A stretch of 64,000 nt of DNA from Paradevosia sp036499825 (GTDB taxonomy: Bacteria > Pseudomonadota > Alphaproteobacteria > Rhizobiales > Devosiaceae), in contig DASYCZ010000026.1 of assembly GCA_036499825.1 (NCBI GenBank), positions 1,045,625 through 1,109,624 on the forward strand. The letters are read 5' to 3'. The notes under the pieces are model-generated. The model did no database searches, was not told the origin of the DNA, and worked only from the letters and a program-made list of their open reading frames with translations. Both the position numbers and the translations under genes were made by a program. This document shows, in pieces, positions 14,236 to 22,944 of the stretch; the first letter of the stretch is position 1, and every line of letters begins with the position of its first letter.

Positions 14236-16668
14236 TTAATGCGGCAGGCCGGCCGGCGGCTCCTCGACATCAGAGGTGACTGCCGCGATCGGCGTGTTCA
14301 CCGCTTCATCGAAGTTCCATTCGATCGGCTCGGGCTCGCGGACCAGGGCCCGCTTGATAACCTCATCCATCCGGCTCACCGGGATGATCTCCATCCCCTT
14401 GGTGACGATGTCCGGAATTTCGGCCAGATCACGCATGTTCTCGGCCGGGATCAGCACCGTCTTGATCCCCCCGCGGAGGGCTGCAAGCAGCTTCTCCTTG
14501 AGACCGCCGATAGGCAGGACCCGGCCGCGCAGGGTGATCTCACCCGTCATGGCCACGTCGTTGCGCACCGGAATGCCGGTCATCACCGAGACGATGGCAG
14601 TGGCGAGGCCGATACCCGCAGACGGACCATCCTTGGGCGTCGCGCCTTCAGGCAGGTGCACGTGGATATCGCGCGTGTCGAACATCGGCGGCTTGATGCC
14701 GAAATCGACGGAGCGGGACCGCACATAAGCGGTCGCGGCAGTCAGCGATTCCTTCATCACTTCCTTGATGTTGCCTGTCACCGTCATGCGGCCCTTGCCC
14801 GGGGTCATCACGCCTTCGATGGTCAGCAACTCGCCACCCACCGAGGTCCAGGCCAGACCGGTAACCAGGCCAATCTGGGCCTCGGCCTCGATCTCGCCAT
14901 GCGTGAAGACCTGCGGTCCGAGATATTCGGCCATCAGCTTGTCGTCGATCACGACCTTCTTGGTCTTGCCGACCAGGATGTCCTTGACCGCCTTGCGCAT
15001 CAGCTTCGAAATCTCGCGCTTCAGGCTGCGAACGCCGGCTTCCCGCGTGTACTTCTGGATCAGCGAGGTCAACTGGTCGTCGGGCAGCTCGAATTCGTTC
15101 GGCTGCAGGCCGTTCTCCTTGAGCGTCTCCGGGATCAGGTGGCCGGTGGCGATCGCATGCTTCTCCTGTTCGGTGTAACCCGACAGGCGAATGATCTCCA
15201 TGCGGTCCATCAGCGGGCCGGGAATGTTGAGCGTGTTCGACGTAGTCACGAACATCACATCCGACAGGTCGTAGTCGACCTCGAGGTAGTGATCGTTGAA
15301 CGTCGCATTCTGCTCCGGATCCAACACTTCGAGCAGTGCCGAGGACGGATCGCCACGGAAGTCCTGGCCCATCTTGTCGATCTCGTCGAGCAGGAAGAGC
15401 GGGTTGGACTTCCCGGCCTTGCGCAGTGACTGGATCACCTTGCCCGGCATGGAGCCGATATAGGTGCGCCGATGGCCGCGAATCTCGGCCTCGTCACGAA
15501 CGCCGCCCAGCGACATGCGGACGAACTCGCGCCCGGTCGCCTTGGCGATGGACTTGCCCAGCGAGGTCTTGCCGACGCCCGGAGGACCGACGAGGCACAG
15601 GATCGGCCCCTTGAGCTTGCCGGTGCGGGTCTGCACCGCCAGGTACTCGAGGATGCGTTCCTTGACCTTTTCGAGGCCGTAGTGATCGGCGTCGAGCACT
15701 TCCTCGGCCAGCTTCAGGTCGCGCTTGATCTTGGTCTTCTTGCCCCAGGGCAGGCCCAGGATCCAATCAAGATAGTTGCGGACGACCGTGGCTTCCGCCG
15801 ACATCGGGCTCATCTGCTTGAGCTTTTTCAGCTCGGCATTGGCCTTGTCACGGGCTTCCTTGGACAGTTTGGTCTTGTTGATGCGCTCTTCGAGTTCGGT
15901 GATTTCGTTCGAGCCTTCCTCGCCATCGCCAAGCTCGCGCTGAATGGCCTTCATCTGCTCGTTGAGGTAGTACTCGCGCTGCGTCTTCTCCATCTGCCGC
16001 TTGACGCGGGAGCGGATGCGCTTCTCGACCTGCAGCACACCGATCTCGCCCTCCATGAGGCCGAGGATTTTCTGCAGCCGTTCGGCGACAGAAACGGTGC
16101 TCAACAGGTCTTCCTTCTCGGCGATCTTGATCACCAGATGGCTGGCAATGGTATCGGCGAGCTTGGAATGGTTCTCGATCTGCGCGACGGCGGTCACGAC
16201 CTCTGCCGAAATCTTCTTGTTGAGCTTCACATAGCTCTCGAATTCGGTCTGCGCCGAGCGGGCCAGGGCCTCGAGCTCGACGGCATCGGTCTCGGGTTCA
16301 GCCAGGATAGTGGCCTCAGCCTCGAAATAATCGACGGTCTGCAGATATTGATCGATGGTGGCGCGGTTCAGCCCTTCAACCAGAACCTTCACGGTGCCAT
16401 CGGGCAGCTTCAAAAGCTGCAGCACCGAAGCGATGGTGCCGGTGGCATAGATCTGGTCCGGCGACGGATCGTCGTCCTGCGCATTCTTCTGGGTGACCAC
16501 AAGAATATGCTTGTCGTCGCGCATTACCTCTTCGAGGGCCTTCACCGATTTCTCGCGCCCCACAAACAGGGGTACGATCATTCCAGGGAAAACCACGATA
16601 TCGCGCAGAGGCAGGACCGGATAAACCCGATCGCGGCCAACCTCGGCGCCTGAACTGACGTCCGACAT
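14236..16668 (-). CDS. lon: ATP-dependent endopeptidase La
   Basis: An 810-residue protein of typical LonA length. The N-terminal substrate domain (about 15-215) is followed by a coiled region, an AAA+ module with Walker A GPPGVGKTSLGKS, and a C-terminal serine protease domain. The catalytic dyad is visible as S683 in KDGPSAG and K726 in GGLKEK. Cytosolic hexamer degrading misfolded and regulatory proteins. A near-consensus RpoH promoter lies at 16768-16798, so heat-shock control is likely; a terminator at 14193-14214 ends the unit. Confidence 0.98.
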   Translation of the reverse strand: MSDVSSGAEVGRDRVYPVLPLRDIVVFPGMIVPLFVGREKSVKALEEVMRDDKHILVVTQKNAQDDDPSPDQIYATGTIASVLQLLKLPDGTVKVLVEGLNRATIDQYLQTVDYFEAEATILAEPETDAVELEALARSAQTEFESYVKLNKKISAEVVTAVAQIENHSKLADTIASHLVIKIAEKEDLLSTVSVAERLQKILGLMEGEIGVLQVEKRIRSRVKRQMEKTQREYYLNEQMKAIQRELGDGEEGSNEITELEERINKTKLSKEARDKANAELKKLKQMSPMSAEATVVRNYLDWILGLPWGKKTKIKRDLKLAEEVLDADHYGLEKVKERILEYLAVQTRTGKLKGPILCLVGPPGVGKTSLGKSIAKATGREFVRMSLGGVRDEAEIRGHRRTYIGSMPGKVIQSLRKAGKSNPLFLLDEIDKMGQDFRGDPSSALLEVLDPEQNATFNDHYLEVDYDLSDVMFVTTSNTLNIPGPLMDRMEIIRLSGYTEQEKHAIATGHLIPETLKENGLQPNEFELPDDQLTSLIQKYTREAGVRSLKREISKLMRKAVKDILVGKTKKVVIDDKLMAEYLGPQVFTHGEIEAEAQIGLVTGLAWTSVGGELLTIEGVMTPGKGRMTVTGNIKEVMKESLTAATAYVRSRSVDFGIKPPMFDTRDIHVHLPEGATPKDGPSAGIGLATAIVSVMTGIPVRNDVAMTGEITLRGRVLPIGGLKEKLLAALRGGIKTVLIPAENMRDLAEIPDIVTKGMEIIPVSRMDEVIKRALVREPEPIEWNFDEAVNTPIAAVTSDVEEPPAGLPH

Positions 16669-16767
16669 GTCTTATCCTTTCCGGGGCGCACTCAGGGAGG
16701 AGTAGTTGGAAGTACGCCCGTAGCAATCAGGCAGACGCTCGCGTGAGCCGCATGGCTGATTCTGCAT

Positions 16768-16798
16768 TCTAGATAGGGTGATAGGTTCCCTACGCAAG
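16768..16798 (-). promoter_or_regulatory. RpoH (sigma-32) type promoter of lon
   Basis: Read on the minus strand, CTTG (16795-16798) is separated by exactly 17 bases from CCTATCTAG (16769-16777). This fits the alphaproteobacterial RpoH consensus CTTG-N17/18-CYTATNT without mismatch. The predicted start point gives a leader of about 95 bases before the lon ATG at 16666-16668. The rest of 16669-16897 shows nothing else. Confidence 0.75.
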
Positions 16799-16897
16799 TC
16801 AACCTTCAGACAAAACTCTTGATTAATACAGTTGCGTGACACGCATGGCTGAGGATTTCCAGGCACATAAATGTAACTATTGGAGCCCGGGACGCTA

Positions 16898-18046
16898 TCA
16901 GACCTCCGTAGGCATCGCCGCACCGACATAGTGAGCGCGTGGACGGATGAGGTGACCAGTCTCAGCCTGCTCCAGTCCGTGCGCCAGCCACCCTACGCAA
17001 CGCGACAGCGCGAAAATGATCAGCGGCGCATCGACCGGCAGGTCGAAGGCAACGGTGAGGGCCGCAAGCGCGAAGTCGACATTCGCCTTCTCGCCGACCA
17101 CCCGCTCGACGACCGGGATGAGATCGGCATAGGCGGGAGCCAGATCAATATGCGGCAACAGCGCCGCCGCACGAATGTCGCCTTCGGGATAGAGGCGATG
17201 CCCGAAGGCCGGTATCCGGCGGCCCTGCCCCAGCCATTGCCGCACGGCAGCCTCGGCCCCCACGGCCTCGGCGCTTTGTGCCAGGGCCTGGGCACCCTGT
17301 GCGGCGCCGCCGTGCAGCGGACCGCTGAGGGTCGCAAGCCCTGCAAGCACGCCGGCCGAAAGCGCGGCGCCAGTCGACACCGCAACGCGGGCGGCAAATG
17401 TTGAGGCATTGAGTTCGTGATCGGCCATTAACACCAGCGTTCGCCGGATAGCGTCTGCCGCATGCGGACGACGCCAAGCCGTCGCCAGTCGCTTATGGAG
17501 CGGTTGGACTATTTTGGAAGGGCCCGCCATGGCATCGGCCAGGCGGGACACCACCAGCCTTGCCTCGGCGCGCAGGATGGCCGGCGAGCGGCCATAGCTC
17601 GGAGCATCGCTTGCGGCGCACGCCGCCATCGCAACCAGGCCCCGCTTCCATGCCGGAACGCTTTCATCGATCGGCGGCCCGGTCGAGATCAGTTCAACTG
17701 CCCCTTGGGTCCATAGCAGCGCGGCGATGTCTTCGAGCGTTGCCGTCTCGGCGAGTTCGGCGGCATCTCTGCCACGATACAGCAAGCGCCCTCCGGCCAC
17801 CGTGGCGATACCTGACGGCAAGATCGGATCGCCCCAGCGCATGGCATCCGCCGCCACCGCCTCCGCCTTGCGGCGCCCGGCATGATGGCCAGCCAGGCGG
17901 TCCACATCATCGGCATCGTAGAGGCTGCGGCGTGAATCCGCTGGGTCGGGCTTGGCGCGAATGCGGCCCCGGCTGACATTGGCATAAAGCGTCTGCGGCT
18001 TGGTGCCGAGCCGCGCCAGTGCTTCGTTCGCGGTCAGCCAGCCCAT
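16898..18046 (-). CDS. Citrate synthase family protein with N-terminal helix-turn-helix
   Basis: A 382-residue protein. Residues 3-52 (WLTANEALARLG...DADDVDRLA) form an excisionase/MerR-like helix-turn-helix; residues about 70-382 are a citrate synthase fold. The active-site residues are present: H210 (ADHELNAS), H245 (GPLHGG), H283 (FGHRLY) and D324 (ANVDFA). It is therefore probably still able to condense an acyl-CoA with oxaloacetate, but the DNA-binding domain suggests a regulatory role as well. It is divergent from a second citrate synthase homologue, with a perfect palindrome between them at 18070-18087. Autoregulation by a CoA-ester-sensing enzyme is an attractive but unproven reading. 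Confidence 0.88.
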   Translation of the reverse strand: MGWLTANEALARLGTKPQTLYANVSRGRIRAKPDPADSRRSLYDADDVDRLAGHHAGRRKAEAVAADAMRWGDPILPSGIATVAGGRLLYRGRDAAELAETATLEDIAALLWTQGAVELISTGPPIDESVPAWKRGLVAMAACAASDAPSYGRSPAILRAEARLVVSRLADAMAGPSKIVQPLHKRLATAWRRPHAADAIRRTLVLMADHELNASTFAARVAVSTGAALSAGVLAGLATLSGPLHGGAAQGAQALAQSAEAVGAEAAVRQWLGQGRRIPAFGHRLYPEGDIRAAALLPHIDLAPAYADLIPVVERVVGEKANVDFALAALTVAFDLPVDAPLIIFALSRCVGWLAHGLEQAETGHLIRPRAHYVGAAMPTEV

Positions 18047-18069
18047 GGGTCACATTGATTGATTGGATC

Positions 18070-18087
18070 AAGATTGACGTCAATCTT
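18070..18087. promoter_or_regulatory. Perfect 18-base palindrome between two citrate synthase genes
   Basis: AAGATTGACGTCAATCTT is perfectly symmetric with no spacer. It lies 24 bases upstream of the HTH-citrate synthase start and 38 bases upstream of the divergent citrate synthase start, where it could control both. TTGAC/GTCAA arms are common in MerR-type operators, which fits the HTH on the neighbouring protein. Confidence 0.6.
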
Positions 18088-18124
18088 AACAGCCTTACGC
18101 TCTATGGCAACCCAGGAGGTTGCT

Positions 18125-19216
18125 ATGAAAAGTGGATTGGATGATGTGGTTGCAGCCGAAACCGTGCTGTCTGATGTCGACGGGCTCGCAGGGCGGTTGA
18201 TCGTTCGCGGCAGATCGCTGGACGAACTCGTCCGCGACAGCCGCTACGAGGATATGCTGACCCTGCTGTTTCAGGGCTTCTTTGATGACCTGCCACCAAC
18301 CCGGGCGCTGGCGCACGAGCTCGGCCTGGCTCGTGTCGCGGTGTTCCAACATCTCAGGGCTGCCGATGCGGTGCTGCTGCAGCGGTCGCCAATCGAGGCC
18401 GTCCGCGCGCTTCTCGCCAGGCTGCCCGATGGCGACGATCTACCGACAGCCTCGAGCCTTCTGGCAGGATCGGCGGTATTCCTGCCCGCAATCCTGCGGC
18501 TGCAAGCCGGTAAGGCCCCGATCGCCCCGGACTCCCAACTTTCCCATGCCGCCGATATTTTGCGCATGATCGATGGAAAGCAGCCCAACGCCTCCCAGGT
18601 CGCGGCCCTCGATGCCTATCTGGTGACGGTCGCCGATCATGGCCTTAACGCCTCCACCTTCGCGGCGCGTATCGTGGCTTCGACGCAGGCCGGCCTGACC
18701 TCGGCGGTGCTGGCAGGCATAGGTGCCCTCAAGGGCCCGCTGCATGGCGGGGCACCGGGCCCGGTGCTCGATATGCTCGATGCCATCGGCAGCGCCACCA
18801 ATGCCGAGAGCTGGCTGGAAGCCGCCCTCGCTCGCGGCGACCGGCTGATGGGCTTTGGCCATCGCATCTACCGCGTCCGCGACCCTCGTGCGGATGCGCT
18901 GAAGACGGCATTGCGAGCGCTCTCGCAAACCGGACAGGTCGATCCCGAGCGCGTAGCGTTGGCGGAAGCCGTGGAAGTCGCGGCGCTGACGCTGCTGAAG
19001 CGGCTCAAGCCGGACAGGCCGCTCGAAACCAATGTGGAATTCTATACAGCGCTGCTGCTGGAGGCCGTCGGCTTTCCGCGCGAGGCGTTCACCTGCGTCT
19101 TCGCCATCGGCCGCACCGGCGGCTGGATCGCACATGCCCGGGAGCAGGCACTGGGCGGCCGGCTGATCCGTCCGAAGTCGCTCTATGTCGGGCCACTTCC
19201 GCGGGAAGCGGCCTAG
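18125..19216 (+). CDS. Citrate/2-methylcitrate synthase homologue
   Basis: A 363-residue citrate synthase-fold protein without the HTH. Active-site positions are H172 (ADHGLNAS), H207 (GPLHGG) and H246 (GFGHRIY); where citrate synthases usually have Asp, this protein has E305 (TNVEFYTA). ATG 18125 follows AGGAGG with 5-base spacing, which decides it over an upstream in-frame start inside the palindrome region. Its stop overlaps the stop of the convergent methyltransferase gene. With the divergent HTH homologue it forms a pair seen in Rhizobiales; substrate (acetyl-CoA or propionyl-CoA) cannot be told. The housekeeping citrate synthase is probably elsewhere, since no TCA genes are near. Confidence 0.88.
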   Translation: MKSGLDDVVAAETVLSDVDGLAGRLIVRGRSLDELVRDSRYEDMLTLLFQGFFDDLPPTRALAHELGLARVAVFQHLRAADAVLLQRSPIEAVRALLARLPDGDDLPTASSLLAGSAVFLPAILRLQAGKAPIAPDSQLSHAADILRMIDGKQPNASQVAALDAYLVTVADHGLNASTFAARIVASTQAGLTSAVLAGIGALKGPLHGGAPGPVLDMLDAIGSATNAESWLEAALARGDRLMGFGHRIYRVRDPRADALKTALRALSQTGQVDPERVALAEAVEVAALTLLKRLKPDRPLETNVEFYTALLLEAVGFPREAFTCVFAIGRTGGWIAHAREQALGGRLIRPKSLYVGPLPREAA

Positions 19217-20190
19217 CGCCAAGCGTCGCCCCATTCACGTTTGCGCGCGACGCCGAAGTTTTCGGCGTCGCGTTTCATCACGGTTTCGCGCTCAAGCCCG
19301 ACGGGCGTGCATAGCGGCAAGGTGATGGCAAACTTGTTGCGTTCGGGTGGGGCGATGATCCGGGCGTGTGCACGCTCCATCGCCAACTCCGCACGCGCCA
19401 GCACCATATAGCTGAACTTTTCATCCTCGAACGGTACGGTGGCGCCCTTTACCAGCATATGGTCACGGCTGCGCGGCAGGCGGGTGCTGAAATGGCACCA
19501 GTCGTCCGGAGGTAACGGGCAGACATTGGCATGGGGGCAAGGCGCGACCATCGTGGCTCCCCGATCGAGCAACCAGCCGCGTGCGAGCAGCAGCCGGCGA
19601 TAGTCCCGTGGACGACCGGGTTCGATCAGTACGAGCGCGCCACCGCAGTGCAGCCATAGCTGCTCCACGGCCTCAAGATAAGCGTCGTCCGCTAGCTCGG
19701 TCAGCGCATAGCTGGCGACGACAAGGTCAAACCGCCTGGAGGCGAGATCGAGCCGGCGGATGTCGCCGGCACCGATTTCTGCGTCACGCAATGCCCCGTC
19801 CAGGCTGGCCGCCGACAGCCGCCGTGCCAGACCACGAAAATCAGCGCCATGGTCGACCATTGTCACCCGGGCGATCTCCGGCCATTCCGCAACTGCGGCC
19901 CAGCTCGCCGTGCCCGGCCCTGCCCCCGCATCGAGCAACGTCGTCGGACTGAATTCCGGCAAGCATTGACCGGCCTTCTCAAGCACGGCCGCGACCGCGG
20001 CGTATGTCGCCGGCAATCTGCCAATAGCGTATGCGAGCACATCCTCGGTGCCGGCCAAGTGCCGGGACGACGCCTGGAAATCCCTATAGTTGCGCGAGAT
20101 GGCGGCGGATCGCTCGGCGAGGCCGGCACGGGACATGCCAACGGCTTCCTCCGCCAGTGCGGTCATCAGGGTGTCTGGAACTCCGGGCAC
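19213..20190 (-). CDS. Rsm22-type small ribosomal subunit methyltransferase-like protein
   Basis: About 325 residues. A Rossmann SAM-binding motif reads TTLLDAGAGPGTASWA, and a C-terminal Cys motif PCPHANVCPLPPDDWCHF is the hallmark of the Rsm22 family, whose Cys residues are proposed to hold an iron-sulfur cluster. The mitochondrial member is needed for the small ribosomal subunit; bacterial members are little studied. I place the start at GTG 20188-20190 because AGGAG lies 6 bases upstream; a TTG two codons earlier also opens the frame but sits directly on that site. The ribosome binding site is in the tail of the clpX terminator, so expression may depend on read-through or an overlapping promoter. 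Confidence 0.85.
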   Translation of the reverse strand: MPGVPDTLMTALAEEAVGMSRAGLAERSAAISRNYRDFQASSRHLAGTEDVLAYAIGRLPATYAAVAAVLEKAGQCLPEFSPTTLLDAGAGPGTASWAAVAEWPEIARVTMVDHGADFRGLARRLSAASLDGALRDAEIGAGDIRRLDLASRRFDLVVASYALTELADDAYLEAVEQLWLHCGGALVLIEPGRPRDYRRLLLARGWLLDRGATMVAPCPHANVCPLPPDDWCHFSTRLPRSRDHMLVKGATVPFEDEKFSYMVLARAELAMERAHARIIAPPERNKFAITLPLCTPVGLERETVMKRDAENFGVARKREWGDAWR

Positions 20191-20213
20191 CGGCAACTCC
20201 TGGACAAAAGAAA

Positions 20214-20242
20214 GAGCCGAAGGCAGGAACTGCCTCCGGCTC
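20214..20242 (-). terminator. Intrinsic terminator of clpX
   Basis: A 13-position stem with one mismatch (arms 20214-20226 and 20230-20242, loop GAA) is followed on the minus strand by TTTCTTTTG. It starts 22 bases past the clpX stop. Confidence 0.88.
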
Positions 20243-20264
20243 CGTGATTTCGATCAGGTTGCTG

Positions 20265-21542
20265 TCAGGCGCCGGCCGACAGCTCTTCCTTCTTTCGCTC
20301 GGCATAGATGTAGAGCGGGTGAACGTCCTTGCCTTCAACGACTTCGGACGAGATCACCACCTCTTCCACACCTTCGAGCGAGGGCAGGTCGTACATGGTA
20401 TCCAGCAGGATCGATTCCATGATCGAGCGGAGGCCACGGGCGCCGGTCTTGCGTTCGATGGCGTGCTTGGCGATGGCCTTGAGCGCGTCCTCGTGGAAGG
20501 TGAGTTCGACTTCTTCCATGGCGAACAGCCGCTGATACTGCCGCACCAGCGCGTTCTTCGGCGCGGTGAGGATTTCGATCAGCGCAGGCTCATCCAGATC
20601 TTCGAGAGTCGCGAGCACAGGCAGACGGCCGATGAATTCAGGAATCAGACCGAACTTCACCAGATCTTCCGGAGCCACTTCCTTGAGGATGTCGCCAACA
20701 CGGCGATCCTGCGGATCCTTCACTACGGCGCCGAAACCGATGCCTGAGCCTTCGCTGCGGGCAGCGATGATCTTTTCGAGGCCGGCAAAAGCGCCGCCGC
20801 AGATGAACAGGATGTTGGTCGTGTCCACCTGCAGGAATTCCTGCTGCGGATGCTTGCGGCCGCCCTGGGGCGGCACGGAAGCCACGGTGCCTTCCATGAT
20901 CTTCAGCAGAGCCTGCTGCACACCCTCGCCCGAAACGTCGCGGGTGATCGAGGGATTGTCGGACTTGCGCGAAATCTTGTCGACTTCGTCGATGTAGACG
21001 ATGCCGCGCTGCGCCTTCTCGACATTGTAGTCGGCAGCCTGCAAGAGCTTGAGGATAATGTTCTCGACGTCCTCGCCGACATAGCCGGCTTCGGTGAGCG
21101 TCGTCGCATCAGCCATGGTGAAGGGCACATCGAGGATACGGGCAAGGGTCTGCGCGAGCAGGGTCTTGCCGCAGCCGGTCGGGCCGATCAGCAGGATGTT
21201 GGACTTTGAAAGCTCGACGTCCTGGTTCTTGGTCGCGTGGTGCAGGCGCTTATAGTGGTTGTGTACCGCAACGGAGAGCACGCGCTTGGCGCGGAACTGC
21301 CCGATGACATAGTCATCGAGGACCTTGCAGATCTCAGCCGGCGTCGGAACCCCGTCGCTCGACTTGACCATCGAGGTCTTGTTCTCTTCGCGGATGATGT
21401 CCATGCACAGTTCGACGCACTCATCACAGATGAATACTGTCGGACCGGCAATCAGTTTACGAACCTCATGCTGAGATTTGCCGCAGAACGAGCAATAAAG
21501 CGTGTTCTTCGAGGATTCGCCGTTCGTTGTCTCTTTGGACAT
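20265..21542 (-). CDS. clpX: ATP-dependent Clp protease ATP-binding subunit ClpX
   Basis: A 425-residue AAA+ unfoldase of normal length. An N-terminal zinc-binding domain has Cys at 17, 20, 39 and 42 (CSFC...CDEC). The ATPase part shows Walker A GPTGCGKT, Walker B YIDEVDK and the RKSDNPS pore-region segment, and an IGF-type ClpP-docking region (GSGIGFGA). It unfolds tagged proteins and feeds them to ClpP. ATG 21540-21542 is chosen over an upstream in-frame start as it begins the family-conserved MSK. A 7-pair hairpin (21555-21571) lies in the leader next to the ribosome binding site. clpP is 170 bases upstream on the same strand. Confidence 0.98.
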   Translation of the reverse strand: MSKETTNGESSKNTLYCSFCGKSQHEVRKLIAGPTVFICDECVELCMDIIREENKTSMVKSSDGVPTPAEICKVLDDYVIGQFRAKRVLSVAVHNHYKRLHHATKNQDVELSKSNILLIGPTGCGKTLLAQTLARILDVPFTMADATTLTEAGYVGEDVENIILKLLQAADYNVEKAQRGIVYIDEVDKISRKSDNPSITRDVSGEGVQQALLKIMEGTVASVPPQGGRKHPQQEFLQVDTTNILFICGGAFAGLEKIIAARSEGSGIGFGAVVKDPQDRRVGDILKEVAPEDLVKFGLIPEFIGRLPVLATLEDLDEPALIEILTAPKNALVRQYQRLFAMEEVELTFHEDALKAIAKHAIERKTGARGLRSIMESILLDTMYDLPSLEGVEEVVISSEVVEGKDVHPLYIYAERKKEELSAGA

Positions 21543-21711
21543 CCTGTCACTCCTGGAAGCGGATCGCTTCCTCAACGCGCATCATATTAGGCTAGCGCAC
21601 GATGCTTAAACAAAATGTAAGCCGAACCGACCTTAGCGATCGATCCGGCCCCACGCAATTACACGGTTGTCACAGTCCACCAACTGTGAAGATTGGCGTT
21701 AACGGCCACCA

Positions 21712-22338
21712 TCAAGCCCCTTCGGGCACCGCGCGCTTCTCGTAGACTGTGTCGATCAGGCCGAAGGCCTTGGCTTCGTCCGGCGACAGGAACCGGTCGC
21801 GCTCGAGAGCGTTCTCGATTTCCTCGTAGGTCCGGCCGGTGTGCTTCTCATAAATCTGATTAAGCCGCCGCTTCAAACCCTCGACTTCCTTGGCATGAAT
21901 CAGGATATCGGTGACCTGGCCCTGATAACCGCCGGAAGGCTGGTGGACCATGATGCGCGAGTTCGGCAACGAGGTCCGCATGCCTGCCTCGCCGGCCGCC
22001 AGCAGCAGCGAGCCCATCGAAGCAGCCTGCCCCATGACCATGGTGGCGACAGCCGGACGGATGAACTGCATGGTGTCATAAATGCTGAGGCCAGCAGTCA
22101 CCACACCACCCGGAGAGTTGATGTAAAGCGCAATCTCCTTCTTTGGGTTTTCTGATTCGAGGAACAGCAGCTGAGCCACGATCAGGCTCGCCATGTTGTC
22201 CTCGACGACACCGGTCACGAAGATGATGCGCTCACGGAGAAGCCGGGAATAGATATCGAAGGCGCGTTCGCCCCGATTGGATTGCTCGACCACCATGGGT
22301 ACGAGCGTGTTCATATAAAGATCGACAGGATCTTTCAT
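21712..22338 (-). CDS. clpP: ATP-dependent Clp protease proteolytic subunit ClpP
   Basis: A 208-residue serine protease. Catalytic S107 lies in GQAASMGS and H132 in MVHQPSGG; the Asp is in the ERDRFLS segment. Fourteen subunits form the barrel that degrades substrates delivered by ClpX or ClpA. ATG 22336-22338 has AGGGG upstream; the longer in-frame start adds 26 unconserved residues. The 169 bases between clpP and clpX carry no terminator I can see, so both co-transcription and a separate clpX promoter are possible. The 216 bases upstream (22339-22554) hold its promoter region and nothing else recognised. Confidence 0.98.
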   Translation of the reverse strand: MKDPVDLYMNTLVPMVVEQSNRGERAFDIYSRLLRERIIFVTGVVEDNMASLIVAQLLFLESENPKKEIALYINSPGGVVTAGLSIYDTMQFIRPAVATMVMGQAASMGSLLLAAGEAGMRTSLPNSRIMVHQPSGGYQGQVTDILIHAKEVEGLKRRLNQIYEKHTGRTYEEIENALERDRFLSPDEAKAFGLIDTVYEKRAVPEGA

Positions 22339-22554
22339 CCGGATGCCCCTTGGAAACGAATCAGCGCGAATGGCCGATTGCAGACGATGGCGCCTTAACG
22401 CCCAGTAAAGCGACACATAGGCGCCAATGAGGCTGGCTTCAATAGGGCGATTGAAGCGTCTGACGGTAAGGTAACCGCGGTGTTGGCGATCATCAGGTCA
22501 CATGCGCCGGCGGGGGGGCGGCCTCTGCTTTGCGGCAAGCTCGTTGGCGGCACG

Positions 22555-22797
22555 CTAGGCGGAAAAACTTACGATGACGCCGCGCTTCCTGAAATAGGCC
22601 TGCATCAGCTTGCGGCCCTGGCGGTTGTTCTGGGCAAGCTTGGCCGGCTCGAACACCGCTTCCGTGGCGCCCTCCCGCGCCATCACTTTTTTTAGCGTGG
22701 CGATATGGGCATCCAGCTCTTCATTGTTGGCGGCAAGGGAGCCGTAAATGTTTTCCACGGCTTGGCTCAGGGTCAGATCGCTCAATCGAAACTCCAT
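22555..22797 (-). CDS. Small hypothetical protein
   Basis: An 80-residue frame starting MEFRLSDLTLSQAVENIYG and ending KLMQAYFRKRGVIVSFSA. It is helical and charged, with no signal peptide or membrane segment, and I do not recognise a family. The start is uncertain: the ATG at 22795-22797 lacks a clear ribosome binding site, and the frame is open for 56 more codons toward the P450 gene. It is divergent from the P450 with an 18-base palindrome between them at 22945-22962. Confidence 0.45.
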   Translation of the reverse strand: MEFRLSDLTLSQAVENIYGSLAANNEELDAHIATLKKVMAREGATEAVFEPAKLAQNNRQGRKLMQAYFRKRGVIVSFSA

Positions 22798-22944
22798 CGT
22801 CGTCAGGAAGGGCGAGTGAACTGCCGCTTCTATTGCGGATCTGGCGATAGGGCCAGGAACGCCAATGGTCAACTCTCGTGTGCCCGTACTTGGCGGGGAA
22901 GTGGGATGATCCGCCTCTTTCACGCCATGGTTGGTGGCTGTAGA

